Assembly (NCBI GenBank): GCA_002682825.1
Contig: NOKP01000014.1
Span: 755,559-819,558, forward strand
DNA length: 64,000 bases
Direction: 5' to 3'
DNA from: Neonectria sp. B-13
Lineage: Eukaryota; Ascomycota; Sordariomycetes; Hypocreales; Nectriaceae
Part shown: piece by piece, positions 28,401 to 40,485 of the stretch
Numbering within the stretch: position 1 is the stretch's first letter
How the letters are laid out: every line of letters starts with the position of its first letter
The notes under the pieces: model-generated
Told to the model about the DNA's origin: nothing
The model's input: the letters and a program-made list of their open reading frames with translations, nothing else
The model's database searches: none
Translations under genes and position numbers: made by a program

Positions 28401-29845
28401 TGTCCGGCCAAGCCCCCGGAAGCCCGGGCTCCCTAGTTCTCGATTCTTGTTCTCCCCTCATAGACAATCTAGATTGGTTTGCATGGGGAGGTGCATTGTC
28501 ACTGTGGCTGACCCAGGGATTGGGGCATATATTGTACAAAATGCAACCTCCCATCTCGTCTCAGCCTCAAACCCTAGAAAGGACATGGGAGACGTCAAGG
28601 GGTTCCTGCGTCGGAGCCGCACTTCGCAGCTTCGCAGCAGCGTGCGTAGTAAAATGCAGCGCAACTTTCAGCACACCTAGCATACCCAACTAAGCACTAT
28701 GGTGCAGCGTTGCATAACTCACCTCTATACGGATACCAAGTTGGTAGTTGCTTGCCATGGTCGTTTGTGGCCTCAGCTCGCTAAAGCCAAGCTCTCTACC
28801 TTAGGTCACCGACCCTTGGTCTCGGCGGAGGCAGAACAGGGGGAGCTTCTGCTTCCCTCAGCCTTTTGCAGGCCTTTCTCTCTCTTTTCAGGGCATCCTA
28901 CCGGTAGTTCCATCTAGTCCTCCTAGTGTCCGTTGCCCGTCCGCCATTATCCCTCCCTTGGACCGGGTGGATCCGGCCCTCGTGGAGCCTCAAATCCACT
29001 TCCTGCTGGAGACGTCCGCAAGCGCGCTAATGACGGATCCGCGCTTCTCGAGTCTTTTGTGCATTTGGGCCCGCACCGTTCATCTCGAAATTGGGATCGC
29101 GGTCAGCGGCGTGATTGGAGCGCATTCTCTCGAACTTGGCTTGGGTGAGCGTGGGGGGAGGTGAGTCAAGGTGAGGATAAGACAGCTTGTCCGTGTTCCC
29201 ATCACGCCCTTTGAGTTCCGATCCGCGATGCGACTGTTAGATGTCGTGTATGCCTGGCCGACTCATGAAAGGGTATAGCTCCCTTGCACATGCTGGAGGC
29301 CTGAAGACCAATGACGCCTCGCTCATGTGTTTGGGTTGGTTACCGAGTTGGGATTGGTCTTACTAGAACTTGGAGAAGGGGATCTTGGCGAGTCTCAAAA
29401 CTCGAAACTAGGCGCCGTCTAATGCGATTGGGTCGCGGCATTTCGAGGTGACATTCTTGATCAGTTGCTGGCTGCTCTAAGCTTGCCGACCCGAAACGAT
29501 GAGGCTGGTACAATTCAATCTCTTGGCGTAGATGCAAGGAATGGTTGCAGATTGGGCGTTCAACGGAAGTCCGATACTGAAAAGAGGCACGCGCCTGCAG
29601 AAGAGCGTATCTGGAGAGCCCAGTTGAATACACATGGGTACATGTACGAATACCCATAGCTCGATCGTAAGTGAAGAGTGTATCTTCGTTCGGAGTTCTT
29701 CTTTTCTGGCCCCTAGTAGCTTTCTTGGTTCTAGAATCTCGTTCCGCCTTGTGGTATTCGCACAGCAAGCCACTCGGCATTTCGCCACCTTCAAGTTTAT
29801 CAACCCAATCCCAAGGTCCACAACCCGAGAGCGAAAATCCACTTT

Positions 29846-29870
29846 CAACGACAACGACAACGACAACGAC
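29846..29870. repeat. AACGAC hexamer microsatellite
   Basis: Four perfect tandem CAACGA/AACGAC units in non-coding DNA. Confidence 0.85.
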
Positions 29871-31059
29871 GTGGGACTGCTGTTGACGCCGTCATAGCCG
29901 AGGACGAGACTTTGCGACCGCAGACGAGACGAGTTCAGACGGGGCTAGATGAGACGAGACAGGACGGGGCCTCGACACGCACACGGCCTGTTGTTGCCTC
30001 TGTTTGAGAGTTGGGCTGCCACGACCGAGCTTGTCTGGAGGATGGCTTGTGGGATGTGGGATGTGGGATGTATGAGCTTTAACGTCTGCGGTGCGAACGG
30101 AGAACCACCGCACGTCGGCGAGGTGAAACACAGCGACGCGGTGAAACGGACGAGGTGCTTCTGGACAATCAATTCCTAGGACGACGCTTGGATACTTGGG
30201 TAGGTTTGTAAGTAGGTCGGTAGATGGGTTTCGCGGACGCCGAGATGTGTTAGTTGGTTAGTGAGACAGGCGGACAGAGACAGGAGGGAACCGACGCCCG
30301 GTCTGCGTGTTGGTGAACCTCTGGCCCTTGTCCGCTGTATATTTGAGTTCTCGCGCTCACCGAAGCACATGGGTGTCATCCATTGCCAGCAAGGACGACG
30401 GGGTCTTCAGCTGTCAATCCGGTGCTGTTGCTGTTGCATCAAAACACGGCCCCTGCATTGACACAACTAGTCTGTGCGGCGCACCTGGGCAACCCTGCTG
30501 AAACACGGTCAACCCTAGACGCGAGACGACAAAATCCCCCGTAATCACGTCGCAAGCGCAACTCAAATCAACCGACGGCTCCCGATTCGCAAACGCATCT
30601 GCTGCAAGATTTGTCCGGTGTCATGTTAGAAGGCCAGCCCACGGACTAGAGCGCCCTCGCCCCCGTTGGCGACGCCCGGTGTCGCGCCCGGAAGCCCTTT
30701 GAACTAAGACCACGAATGGGATATACGAGAAACGGCTGGCCTGGGCCTGGTCGTCCCCAGGCCCCTTCAACGGCCAAAAGTCCGCTGATCGTGGGGTCGC
30801 CGAGTTTTGATATGAGATCCTTGCCTTGAAGGAACCTGCGAAACCGTGGGTTGTGGCGTGTCGTCTCGCAGTTTGGTTGGACGCTGGATCTGTTGCTTTT
30901 TCTCTGCCCCGATCCTGTCTGCGTTTGACCCTCATCAACCAGACACCTGGGTCGCACAGTCGCACAGTCGCACCCGTGGCACAGTCCATCGTACTACGTA
31001 GCACGTAGTACGCAGTACTACTAGTAACTTAGTCGCATTGCCGCATGCCATAAACCATC

Positions 31060-31150
31060 CACTCTCGCTTCCTTCCTCTTCCCTTCCTTGTTCCCTCCCT
31101 GCTCCTTCCCTTCCCTTCTCCTTCCCTTCTTTATAGCCTCAACTTCACAA
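31060..31150 (+). promoter_or_regulatory. Pyrimidine-rich promoter/leader tract
   Basis: Almost pure CT sequence (CTTCCTTCCTCTTCCCTTCC type) about 250-340 bases before the ATG at 31397. Such CT tracts commonly lie just upstream of transcription starts in filamentous fungi. The assignment to the downstream gene is inferred from orientation and distance. Confidence 0.5.
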
Positions 31151-31396
31151 TTCCTTCCTCTCTTCAAGGCTGGTCCTATTTCCCCTTCATATGCGCTAAT
31201 TCCTCACCATCTCAGTTCGAGACTGGGTTCTTCTTTTTCTATTTTACAATCACACCCTTCACCCACAACATCTACTGTCGCTATCGATTCTCCGAGAGCT
31301 GGACTCCCAAACAGAGTCACAACTCACACGCCCGTTCATTGAACCTCCATTCACCAACCTCACACCAAAACAAACCGATCTTCAACAAGGATAATA

Positions 31397-33140
31397 ATGG
31401 CATTCTCGGTCGTCAACCCTCGCAAGGGTCGCTGGCAGATGGACGCAAGGCACGCAGACGGCATCACCTTACCGCCATGGACTCGGGCGGATGAGAGCGA
31501 CCATGAGGACTACGACGTTGCGGTCATGAATAGACGCAAGATGAGGCATAGGAACAAGCGGAACGAGAGCCAAGGACCGATGACCAACCCCAACGTCCGA
31601 CTTTCCCCTCCGTCCTCCTCGACTCCCCCCCTCCGAAAGCGAGAAAGCAACGACATCCCCGGCAATTCGCTTAGAGAGACTACCATTGAAACCTCTTCTC
31701 AAACCGTCATCGACTCTGCATCGCAGACCGCTACTCAGTCGAGTGCTAGCCAGGCTGCCACTGAGACGGCCGCTGAGACAGCTACTCCGACTGCCACCGG
31801 CACTACCGAGGACGATCCATATGAGACTGCTGGGAGCGACAGCGATGGCTATAGCGATAGTGCTAGCGAGAGCGAGGAAGATAAAGAGGAGAAAGAGAAG
31901 GAGAAGGACGACGCAGCTCAGGACGAAGCAGTAACAGCGGCGCCCTCATCAACGGCAGATGCCGCACTGTCCGGGTCTGAGGCAATGGTAAGTCAACGTT
32001 CTATGGCGCCGACTGGATCACAGGGCCTTCTCAGTCCTAACGGCCGTTCGTGTTCTTGTGCGCTGACTCTGTAGATTTCGGCCCAGGACGGCCTGCACTC
32101 TGACGTCCATAAAATTCTCCTCTCCGTTGGAGCTGTCGGTAAATCTTAGCCATACGCAGTTGTGATTGTTCAACTTTGGCTGACACCGTTTAGTCGGAAT
32201 GATTTTGATCATAGGAGTATGCATTATTGCTTGGAAGATGCGCAAGAGATCACGCCGCGGGAAAATCGCTCCTCTGGACGACATGTCCTTCCACAAACCT
32301 AGCCGCTTCGATAAGATTCTCGCCAAGGTACCCTTCTTAAGGACTCGTTTCGCCAACCGCGAGTGGTACACCATTGAAGACCCATCAAGGCCTACTTACG
32401 AGAAGACGCAAGCCACCAAACCCCCCAGATTCGCCTCGCGCCGTATAGAATCGCAGTTCTTCGCCCCCGATAAGCCCATAGGTGTGTATAGTTCACCGAG
32501 AATTGGGTTGTCGAGATCAAAATCGCCCATCGACACATTCAGTCCTACTAGCACTACGTTCGTCGAAAGCACCGCAGTGCAGGTCCAGGTCATGTCCAAG
32601 TTGGAACCGAAGCAGGTGCGACTATCTGCTAATGGGAAAGCAATGCCAACCACCCCGAAATGGACCTTCAGCCATTCCAAACGCCAGACGGGAGTCAGCG
32701 AGCTGTCGTCCATCTCCTCTGGATTCGGCGACGGAGACATAATAATCACGCCGAGCAACACCAACACAGTCACCACGGTCACCGTCCCTTCTCTCCCTGC
32801 GGCCGCGGCCTCTCGACAATCGTCCATGCATTCTTCCCGCGACAACTCTCGACAGTCGTCCATGCATTCTTCCCGCGACAACTCTCGACAATCGTCGATG
32901 CACTCGTCCCGCCGGGACGCCCGACGTGACACTGCATCGACGGATGTGTCGTTGGATGCGCGGCCACGCTTTCACAGCGTCAACTCTTGGGTAAAGCAGC
33001 AGACAGGACATATGCGTCGAGAGCAGCAGCGAGGAGCTGACGGCGACGCGCCTCCTGTGCCTATGCTGCCACCGCCAGAGCAGGAGCTGCGGTTGATGAT
33101 GCCAGATGGAGAAGTACCAAGGCGAGTGGACATGCGATGA
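31397..33140 (+). CDS. Single-pass membrane protein with Ser/Thr-rich N-terminal region, function unknown
   Basis: Three exons, 31397-31987, 32075-32138 and 32194-33140, give 533 residues. The N-terminal 200 residues are polar, rich in Ser, Thr, Gln and Ala (SQTATQSSASQAATETAA type), then strongly acidic with an EEDKEEKEKEKDD run. One hydrophobic helix lies at about 211-233 (LLSVGAVVGMILIIGVCIIAW), followed at once by a basic KMRKRSRR stop-transfer and a cytoplasmic-like tail of 300 residues. The tail carries a tandem DNSRQSSMHSSR repeat (about 425-460) and a Pro-rich end. There is no N-terminal signal peptide. The architecture recalls fungal Ser/Thr-rich wall-stress or Mid2-like sensors, but no conserved sensor domain is recognisable, so no function is assigned. 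All introns are GT-AG. It converges on the thi20 gene, with 222 bases between the stops. Confidence 0.85.
32811..32915 (+). repeat. 36-bp coding minisatellite
   Basis: Two near-perfect 36-base units (32811-32846 and 32847-32882) and a partial third encode SRQSSMHSSRDN repeats in the tail of the membrane protein. Serine and arginine spacing suggests repeated RxxS kinase sites; that is inference. Confidence 0.9.
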
Positions 33141-33362
33141 GGCCCCGGACAGGAGATTCTCCGACTCAGACAGAAAGGTGTCGCGGAAGGAGCATGTATA
33201 TGTCGAGAAGGCGATGATCGAAGCTGTCCTGGAGATGGCATGTACATGATTTGAACGAGCACGACTTGGGTTATGTATAGAAAATCGGTAAACTTATAAC
33301 CCGTCGAATCAATTTTATATGTCTATAAATTATTATACCCTAGCTCTAAAACTCGGTAGATT

Positions 33363-35528
33363 CTACTTGTAGGGGAACATTTCCCAGAACCCAATTTCCA
33401 TCTATCCATGATCAGTTTCCGAGTCTGGATATGAGAAGGGGGAAATGGTTTACCTTCAACGCATGGATGAATATTTTGACCAGCTCCTCGACTCGAGTCG
33501 GTGACTGGAGAAGGATGTGCTTCTCAAGCAAGTCTACAGAACCGAAGATCAGCACGCACACTCCACTGCTCACCCGTATGCGGGAGGGAGGAAATCAGCA
33601 ACTCACCGGACCCAAGCTTGACGGCCTCGACATAGTCGTCGGCAACATAGTTCTGGATCCACGCCCAGTACGCGTTGTCCTCGTGGCGCGTGTCCGCATG
33701 GCCGTGCAGCATCTGCGCGACGGCGCCGTAGCCGAGGAGACACGGGGCGAGGGCCACCTGGAGGCCAAGCCAGTCGCTGGTCTGGCCGACGTCGAGGACG
33801 TAGCGCGTGTAGGCGGTGCAGGCTTGCGTATGTTAGTTGCTGGGCGAGGAAAGGGAAGAGGGCGCGCGTACCTTGGTGCTCTTCGGTGGCGCGGACGTCG
33901 GCGATGGAGATGCCGAAGGTGTTGCAGTAGGAGGTGTGCAGCTTCAGTTCGTGCATGATGTGTGCTACGATCTCACTTGCCTAGCAGGAGGGATGATGGT
34001 TGGTTAGTTACTAGTCCATCTGTCTGGAACGAAGACTGACTCTTGATATGTCTTCAGCGTTCTGTGCCTTGTACGCAGCAAGGGCGTTGGCGCGCGAGAA
34101 GTGAATCTGCCGTCATCTAGCGTTAGTTCACATCCTCTGGAGGCGCGCAGGACTCGACTCACGAGGTAGAGGTAGTCCTGGACAATGTACCCCTTGAACG
34201 ACTCAAGCGGCAGTGTCCCGTCGCCCATGGCCATGACGAACGGGTGGTGTACGAACTGCCTCCAGACGTCCTTGACATCCGGACGCTCGAGGAGATACTC
34301 GATGAAGTAGCCTCTGTCTTGGAGTCAGAAGTTGACAACGGACAGTTGACGGCGTTTGGTACTCACGGTGAGAACGGCAACGTGTACGTCGAGTGGAAGT
34401 GGTTCAGCGGGCCGTGTCCCTTGCCCAGGCCCGGCGCCGTCCGGATTGCAGCCTCGATGTACCGGCATGCCGAGCGGACGGCATCGGGCGTGTCGAGCCC
34501 CTTGGCGATGTTTGCCGCGATGGCCGCTGTTCTCGTCAGCTTCCGTCCTCGCACCATGTTCCGCCGTACGGCGCGGACTTACAAGCCAGAGAGCATCCGG
34601 TGCCATGGGTGCTCGAGCTCGCCTGGTACGGACTCTTCACCCTGAGCACCTCTCCGCCGGCACCCACCAGCACATCCACGACGACGCTGCGCTCGTCCTC
34701 CGTCTCCGCGGCCGTGAGATCCTCCTTGAAGGGCCGGTGGCCGCCCTTGACGAGCACCCACTTGGGCCCCAGAGCCTGGATCTCGCGCGCCACGGCCTCG
34801 AGGTCGTCGACGGAGCGGATGTCCACGGCGGGCCGGCCGTGCTGCGCGAGGATCAGGGCCGCCTCGGGGATGTTGGGGGTCAGCACCGTGGTGTGCGGGA
34901 GCAGGTGCTGCGACAGCTGCTGGATGGCTTCGTGCGGGAGCAGTTGCGCGCCGGATGTCGAGACCATGACCTGCAGACCTGGTTAGATGGCGCGCTGATG
35001 ATGGGGCGAGGGGCTGGCTGGCGTACCGGGTCAACCACGAGGACTGGGATCTTGTGCTTGACCACCATTCTCGAGACCATCTCTATCGTGTCTGCAGCGG
35101 CCAACATGCCTTTCCACTCCCTCCCGTCAGCTTCGTCCCGGCCGTGGCGTTGGATACAAACCCACCCGTCTTGACGACGTCGACGCCCACGTCCTCAACG
35201 CACGCCTCGATCTGCTGGGCCACGAACTCGGCGGGAACGACGTGGATCCCACGAACGCCCTGCGTGTTCTGCGCCGTCAGGGCCGTCGTGGCCGTCATGG
35301 CGTAGCAGCCATGCGCCGCGATGACCTTTTGATCCGCCTCGAGGCCACTGTGAAGACGCACAAGTCAGCGGACAGTTCCGAACCCGCGAAAACCCTCATG
35401 CACGCCGTCTGGATCTTTCCCCATCGCCATGGCCTCATGCGCATGATATGAGCCGAAACGAGAGCTGCAACTTACGCCCCGCCCGAGCTGTCTGAGCCGG
35501 CAATAACCAGCACCCGACCTTGGACCAT
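33363..35528 (-). CDS. thi20: Hydroxymethylpyrimidine/HMP-phosphate kinase fused to TenA-like domain (THI20 type)
   Basis: Bifunctional thiamine enzyme: the N-terminal half phosphorylates HMP and HMP-P to HMP-PP for joining to the thiazole unit, and the C-terminal TenA/THI-4 half is a thiaminase II-type salvage hydrolase. Eleven exons: 35528-35476, 35347-35166, 35109-35027, 34970-34583, 34526-34367, 34313-34163, 34106-34041, 33980-33872, 33822-33607, 33533-33454 and 33401-33363, giving 508 residues. Visible motifs are GSDSSGGAG (11-19), VVKTGMLA, and the anion-hole STHGTGC ending at Cys232. In the TenA half, Cys425 in the APCLLGYGA motif aligns with the catalytic cysteine. The final 39-base exon encodes MEIGFWEMFPYK, the expected TenA end. 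Yeast THI20 has the same fusion, about 40 residues longer. No TPP riboswitch consensus was seen upstream. All splice pairs are GT-AG and the exon sum is in frame. Confidence 0.95.
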
Positions 35529-36228
35529 GATGCCTCAGTGTGCAGGTCTGAAAATGAAGAAGGAAGGGGTAATTTTTTGGTGAGCTTGTGAGAAATGGGC
35601 AATATTCACTGAAGCCGTCGACGGGTGTGCTTGACGTCTTAATCCCTCGCTCGTCGGACGTTTATTTAGACTGCCCAGCTTTCTTTAGTGGGGGCCATGG
35701 CTAGACGACCAAACGAAGACATAACATCATAACGTCATCACCGCTCTGGACTGCTTCATCACGAGCCGGAGTTTGGCTTAGGATAATTGAGAGAGTTATG
35801 TTCAAGATTCTCGACACTCCGCTAGAGGACTGTGTCTGTGTCTCGTTGACTAGGACGCGACATTGTGGTTAAACCAACAACCACCTGACTTGAGTCTTCG
35901 ATCGACCACATCCACTCTACACAAAGAAACGCCCTACATCGCTCTCATATCCACACTCATTCATCATCAACCTGCCACGTCTCCTCACAAGCCCTCGCCT
36001 CCTCCCGGACTCCTCGCCCAAACTCCAAAGATTCCAAAGCAGCCCTGACCAGTTCCCCCTGCTGCCCCGTAAACTTGATATATACATTTGCCCCATAGAT
36101 CTATGAGCGCTCTCTGTGACTTCGCGTAATGTGCGTGTGTTTCATGACTTTTGTTTGTTATACATTTGACTCTCATCACGGGGAGCCGTCTCTTCCGCAT
36201 AACCGTTGGTTCTTGCCCTCATCTTGCT
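35529..36228. other. Intergenic: thi20 promoter and rictor 3' side
   Basis: About 0.7 kb between two minus-strand genes. I looked for the conserved CTGAGA and GAACCTGATC boxes of a TPP riboswitch on the minus strand and saw neither. No gene supported. Confidence 0.65.
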
Positions 36229-39200
36229 TCAGCGGTAGATGTTAAGTGGCGCTGGAAACAAGTCGTGTGGCACTTCTATCGGTTCGCTGATGCTCCTCTG
36301 CCTTTCTGTCCTGTCGTCTCCAGAGCTGCCCTCTCCATCGCCGCTCTCCTCCTCGCTCGCACTGTCATCATCGCTGCTGTCGCTGTCCTCCTCTTCCTCA
36401 TCGAATACGATCTGCCGCATCACGTTCTTGTCGAACAAGTCAATGACCATCCTCCGCACACCCAGTCGGTAGTGGTTCCATTCCATTGCTCCCATCACCT
36501 CCTTGAAGAACTGCTTGCTTCGGAACGCGGTTGGCTTCCGTTGCCTTAGTTTCTGGAGCTCCGTGACCGCTTTCTTGTAGAGAACCATATTCCCCAGATC
36601 AACGATGAGCTCGAGAACCCGCTTGTTCACGTCCTCATCGCTCAGGAGCTGTATCATCTCTCCGGGTTCCAGAGGTGGACGGGCAGCTCGTGGAGGCGGT
36701 GCCTCGGGTGCAGTCCGCTGCGTTGTGGGGACAGTGATGGAAGCCACAGTCCTCTGTTTCCACGGTTTCAGAGACAACAATTTCGACAAGTCAGCCGGAA
36801 TACAGAATCCAAGCGAAGTGCCTAGAGGCGTCGTGTTCGCGTCCCAACCATTCTCCGACAAGATTTCCAGGCCATGGGTCGAGCGAGATATTAAGCCAAG
36901 GACGAAGAAGGCCGTGCCTCGGAGGCTCATCACCTCATGGGACTCGGCAATCTTGATAATCTGTTCCACCACGTCGCTAGACTCGAGGAAGGGAGCTCCG
37001 AGCTCCATCGATCCGACATTGCCCACCGCCCAAAGGCAACCCTTGACCTTGGTGAGCGTTTCCGAGTCACTTGACTGCATTCCGTGATCGCGGATCGTGG
37101 CCACAAACTCTTCAAAGTGCCCCTTATCGCTGAGAAGCCGACAGCCCTCTTGGGTACGCGTCAGCTCCCGATAAAAATGCGGGGGCACATGGCTGTCGTG
37201 GAAGTCGGAGTCGGCCTCACCATCGTCAAATAGACTAATCCGGTGGTTTTGTTCGTCCGGATCGACAAGGAATGCCTTGGCCAAGCTGGCCTCAATAACA
37301 CTGACATAGGTATCGTTGCGCCCCAAGAACCAGTCATCCATTTCATTGCTGATGTAGTCCAACCCATCCAAGTAATGGTATCCAATCGACGTGGACAAAA
37401 ACCGCAGCAATAATGGTGCTCCAATCTCGCCAAGATGATCGAGTGCTGGCCTGCATTCGACAATGTATTCCAGATATGTCTTCCTGTTGCAGGCTTTCTC
37501 CAGAATCTTCACCGCTGTCGCACATACTTCGATTTCTGGATCGTAAAGTTGCGTTACGAGGAGCTGGATCGCCCACTTGGAGTCACCCACTCCTCCTTGG
37601 CTGGTGGCCGACGGGACCGGGCGGATGGCATATTTGCGAAGGGCGTTTGTTGCGTGGGTTCGAATTTCTTTGGTTCCAGCGGTCAAGGCCTTGGAAACCA
37701 AGACCCGGGGATGACCTTGGATGCTGTAGTCAAAACTCGACAAGAGCAGCTTGATGAGATCAGGTCGCTGCTTCAAGTCCACAATGTGATACATCATATT
37801 GAACATTCTCCATCTCTCCAGAAGCTGAAGCCCTTTTGGGTCGCTGCTCAGAGCCCCGAGCATCGGGAAGTAGCCCCCGCAGAGAGTGTCAGTCATTCGA
37901 TCTCTCGAAAACATGGGGTATTGAGCTGTTAGCCCACTGGTCTGTGTGATTGTTAGTGCCGGACACCATTAGTCCTTGATATGGTAGAACTTACAGGATC
38001 ACACTGAGCAAGGCATTCTGCAATCTGCCTCAGCAGCTTGCTGTCCGCCAGAAACTTGATGCCCTCTGGTGATTGCAATAGCGAGTGCATGAGCGCACAT
38101 CCCGCCTTGACGTACTTTTGAGTGTTTCTTGTGTTCTTGATCTCGGCGAACTTGTACTTGAAGGGCCTATAGAAGCTCACAATCCTCTTCATGAACTTGG
38201 AGGCCTTGATGGCCTCTTCGAGTCGCTTCCCACTTCGGAGGGGCCCGTCAAACACCTTGACGATATTTTCCCAGTTCCATTTTGCGTAGTTGGAACTATT
38301 GAGTACGTTTGTGTCGATGAGGAGTTGCCGGAACGTGGCATCATCAAACACCATTCCACCAGTAGATTTCGGCGTGTCTTCTAGAGATGTCAAGTCCACC
38401 ATGCTGTTACTGAATGGTAGCGCACCCGATACGCTGCCCGAAGGGGCGCTCCTGTATAGCGTTCGACTGACGCTGCTGATCTGGTATACGATGCCTGATG
38501 CAACAAAGTGGCCGTCATTGTCCACCTTGGCGGCCGCAGAGAAGAGCTCGGGTAGAAGATGGAGCTCTGCACTCCATGAAGGTGGGAGAAGTCGGCTGGC
38601 GAGTTTCAGCACCTCGCCGATTAGCAAAGTTATCTTGCGCTTGAGGGTAGGGTCTCCGTCTTCCTGGGCGATTTTCAGGAGGATGGGAAGAAGATTGGAC
38701 TTGATGAAGACGGCTAAGAGCAGAGCAGTGTAATGTTCAACGAAATTCTGCTCGCCGGTCTCTTCCTCAACATACAATGTCTGACCCCTATCCCTGCTGT
38801 TTGGCGACTTCAGGTCTGCTACTCGCCCGTATGTCGTCAATCTGCGCCCGGCAAGGAAGGATGTCGCCCATGCCGGCGACTTTATTCGAAGCAACGAAAA
38901 CACAAGGTCGATAACAGTCTCGCGAATCGCGGGATTCGGTAGCAACATACTTGTGGTGAGGGACCGGATAGACCGTAAGTCGTACATGCAAAGAGACATC
39001 AGACCTGACCATGACTTCAGGGCTGTGGCGATTGCCTTGGCATTTTGCTTCAGAACGCTCTCGTTTGTAAGGAGCTGATCGGTAAAGACAGTGAAGAGAA
39101 CCTCCAGACTATAACCGGGCTGAAGGTACTTTCGCTTCTTGGGCGAATCGAGGAGGTAGAGGAAGGCTGAGGTCAAACTCTCTGGGGCTTTGTAGATGCC

Positions 39201-40485
39201 CTCGGAAAGCGCCTCCGACAGAGGTCCCATGCCACCCGATGCTACCAGTAGCGCCGGGTCGCGCACCAATATCTCGGCCAGCGTCTCAATGCAGATAGGT
39301 CGGAGGCGATCAACATCCTGATCAGAGGCCTGGATGTTGGTCCGGCGATCCTCTCCGTGCTCAGCGACTGCGACAATGGTTCGTACGACGGCGCGGGAGA
39401 TCTCCTTAACTCCCCCCTTGACGTCAAGGAACGCGCGGACAAACTTGAGGGCCTGCTCGCGTTCTACGTCTGCCTTTCGATAATTGTTCAACGACCTGAC
39501 AGTATTAGTACATGCGATTCAATCGTGTTCTGAGGGTGTCGTACCGAATGACTAGATAGTCTGTGTTTAGGCTGCGAATTCTCTTGAGCGATGCCACATC
39601 CGAAATGGCATATCTCGTCATCCGGTAACCCGCAGCAACGACTTCCCGGCTCTCACTCAGCAGCATAACCTGCATACGCAGCCCAAAGACAGACCAGACG
39701 AGATCGTACTTGAGAGTCTGGTGCCGCTTGAATAAGTCTACTAGCTGGTTCCCGCGAGTGACATAGTACTCAGGCATCATACCTTCGACCTCGAGGGATC
39801 GGAGGAGTTCTGTCAGCGCATATGTCGGGCTCTCTGCTGGCTCTTCGACGTCGGATCCCACACCAGACCGCGACACACTCTGTGGAGAGCGCACGACGTT
39901 TGGGTCGACGGGGGTAGGTTGAGTTCGGTTCCGAGTCGGGGTCGCGGGGGGAACTTGACGGGTGCGCTGGCTGTCGGAGATTTTCTGCCGTAGGTCCCTG
40001 ATGCGCGAGTTGCTGGCATTGAGTTCGGCTTCGACCTTCTGACGTTGCTCCTTGGCCTGCTTGGCTTTCTTAGAGTTGAGCGCCTCGAGCATGTTCTCAC
40101 TGCCCTCTTTGATCTTCATCTCACGGTTGAGACTTTCCTTGAGGGCCGCGATGGCCTTATCTGCATATGACTCGGTTTCGTCCTCGTCCACCTTGTCCAT
40201 GAAGCTGCTTGGATATATGGATCCGGCGTCACCCCTGCTGCCCGCACGACTGCGCAGCTCGGAGCTGAAGCTCCCGGGTGCGCCGCCGGGATTCAGACTG
40301 CTCCCGCGCGGCCCAAAGTTGACGGCCGAGGCCGAGAGGTTGCGAGCGGCGGCGCCATTTGGAGGCTGGAGGCCACTGCCATCGCGATCAAGGCTGGTGC
40401 GGCCGGGGACCTGGGAGTGCTGAGAGGAGCCCTGGCTCGACGTCAGGCCCTTCTGGGCGGCGGCGGCGGAGGAGCTCAGCATCAC
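36229..40485 (-). CDS. TORC2 subunit Rictor/Avo3/Pianissimo homologue
   Basis: Scaffold subunit of target-of-rapamycin complex 2, needed for Tor kinase activity toward AGC kinases and for actin and membrane homeostasis. Three exons, 40485-39545, 39495-37995 and 37941-36229, give 1384 residues, in the fungal size range. Residues 1-105 are a disordered Ser/Gly-rich head; about 105-175 form a charged coiled coil (AALKESLNREMKIKEGSENM, then KAKQAKEQRQKVEAEL). The conserved Rictor N-terminal region follows from about 215 (YALTELLRSLEVEG), with armadillo/HEAT-like helices through exons 2 and 3. The GLISRSTHGLEIL region matches the conserved Rictor V/phosphorylation-site domain. The C-terminus ends in an acidic EEEEDSDSSDDDS stretch. 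Introns are 49 and 53 nt with GTACGA and GTAAGT donors. The start codon choice is the first in-frame ATG (MMLSSS); the second, one codon later, is equally possible. Confidence 0.93.

Larger units (their letters stand above)
25492..31396. other. Long intergenic region between divergent genes
   Basis: About 5.9 kb between the NADH dehydrogenase start (-) and the membrane-protein start (+). Open frames are short and lack domains. It contains degenerate CCAT repeats near 25,930-25,990, an AACGAC hexamer repeat at 29846-29870, three GGGATGT copies near 30,052-30,071 and a pyrimidine-rich stretch from about 31,060. Nothing here supports a gene; regulatory DNA, long leaders or non-coding transcripts may be present. 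Confidence 0.6.
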
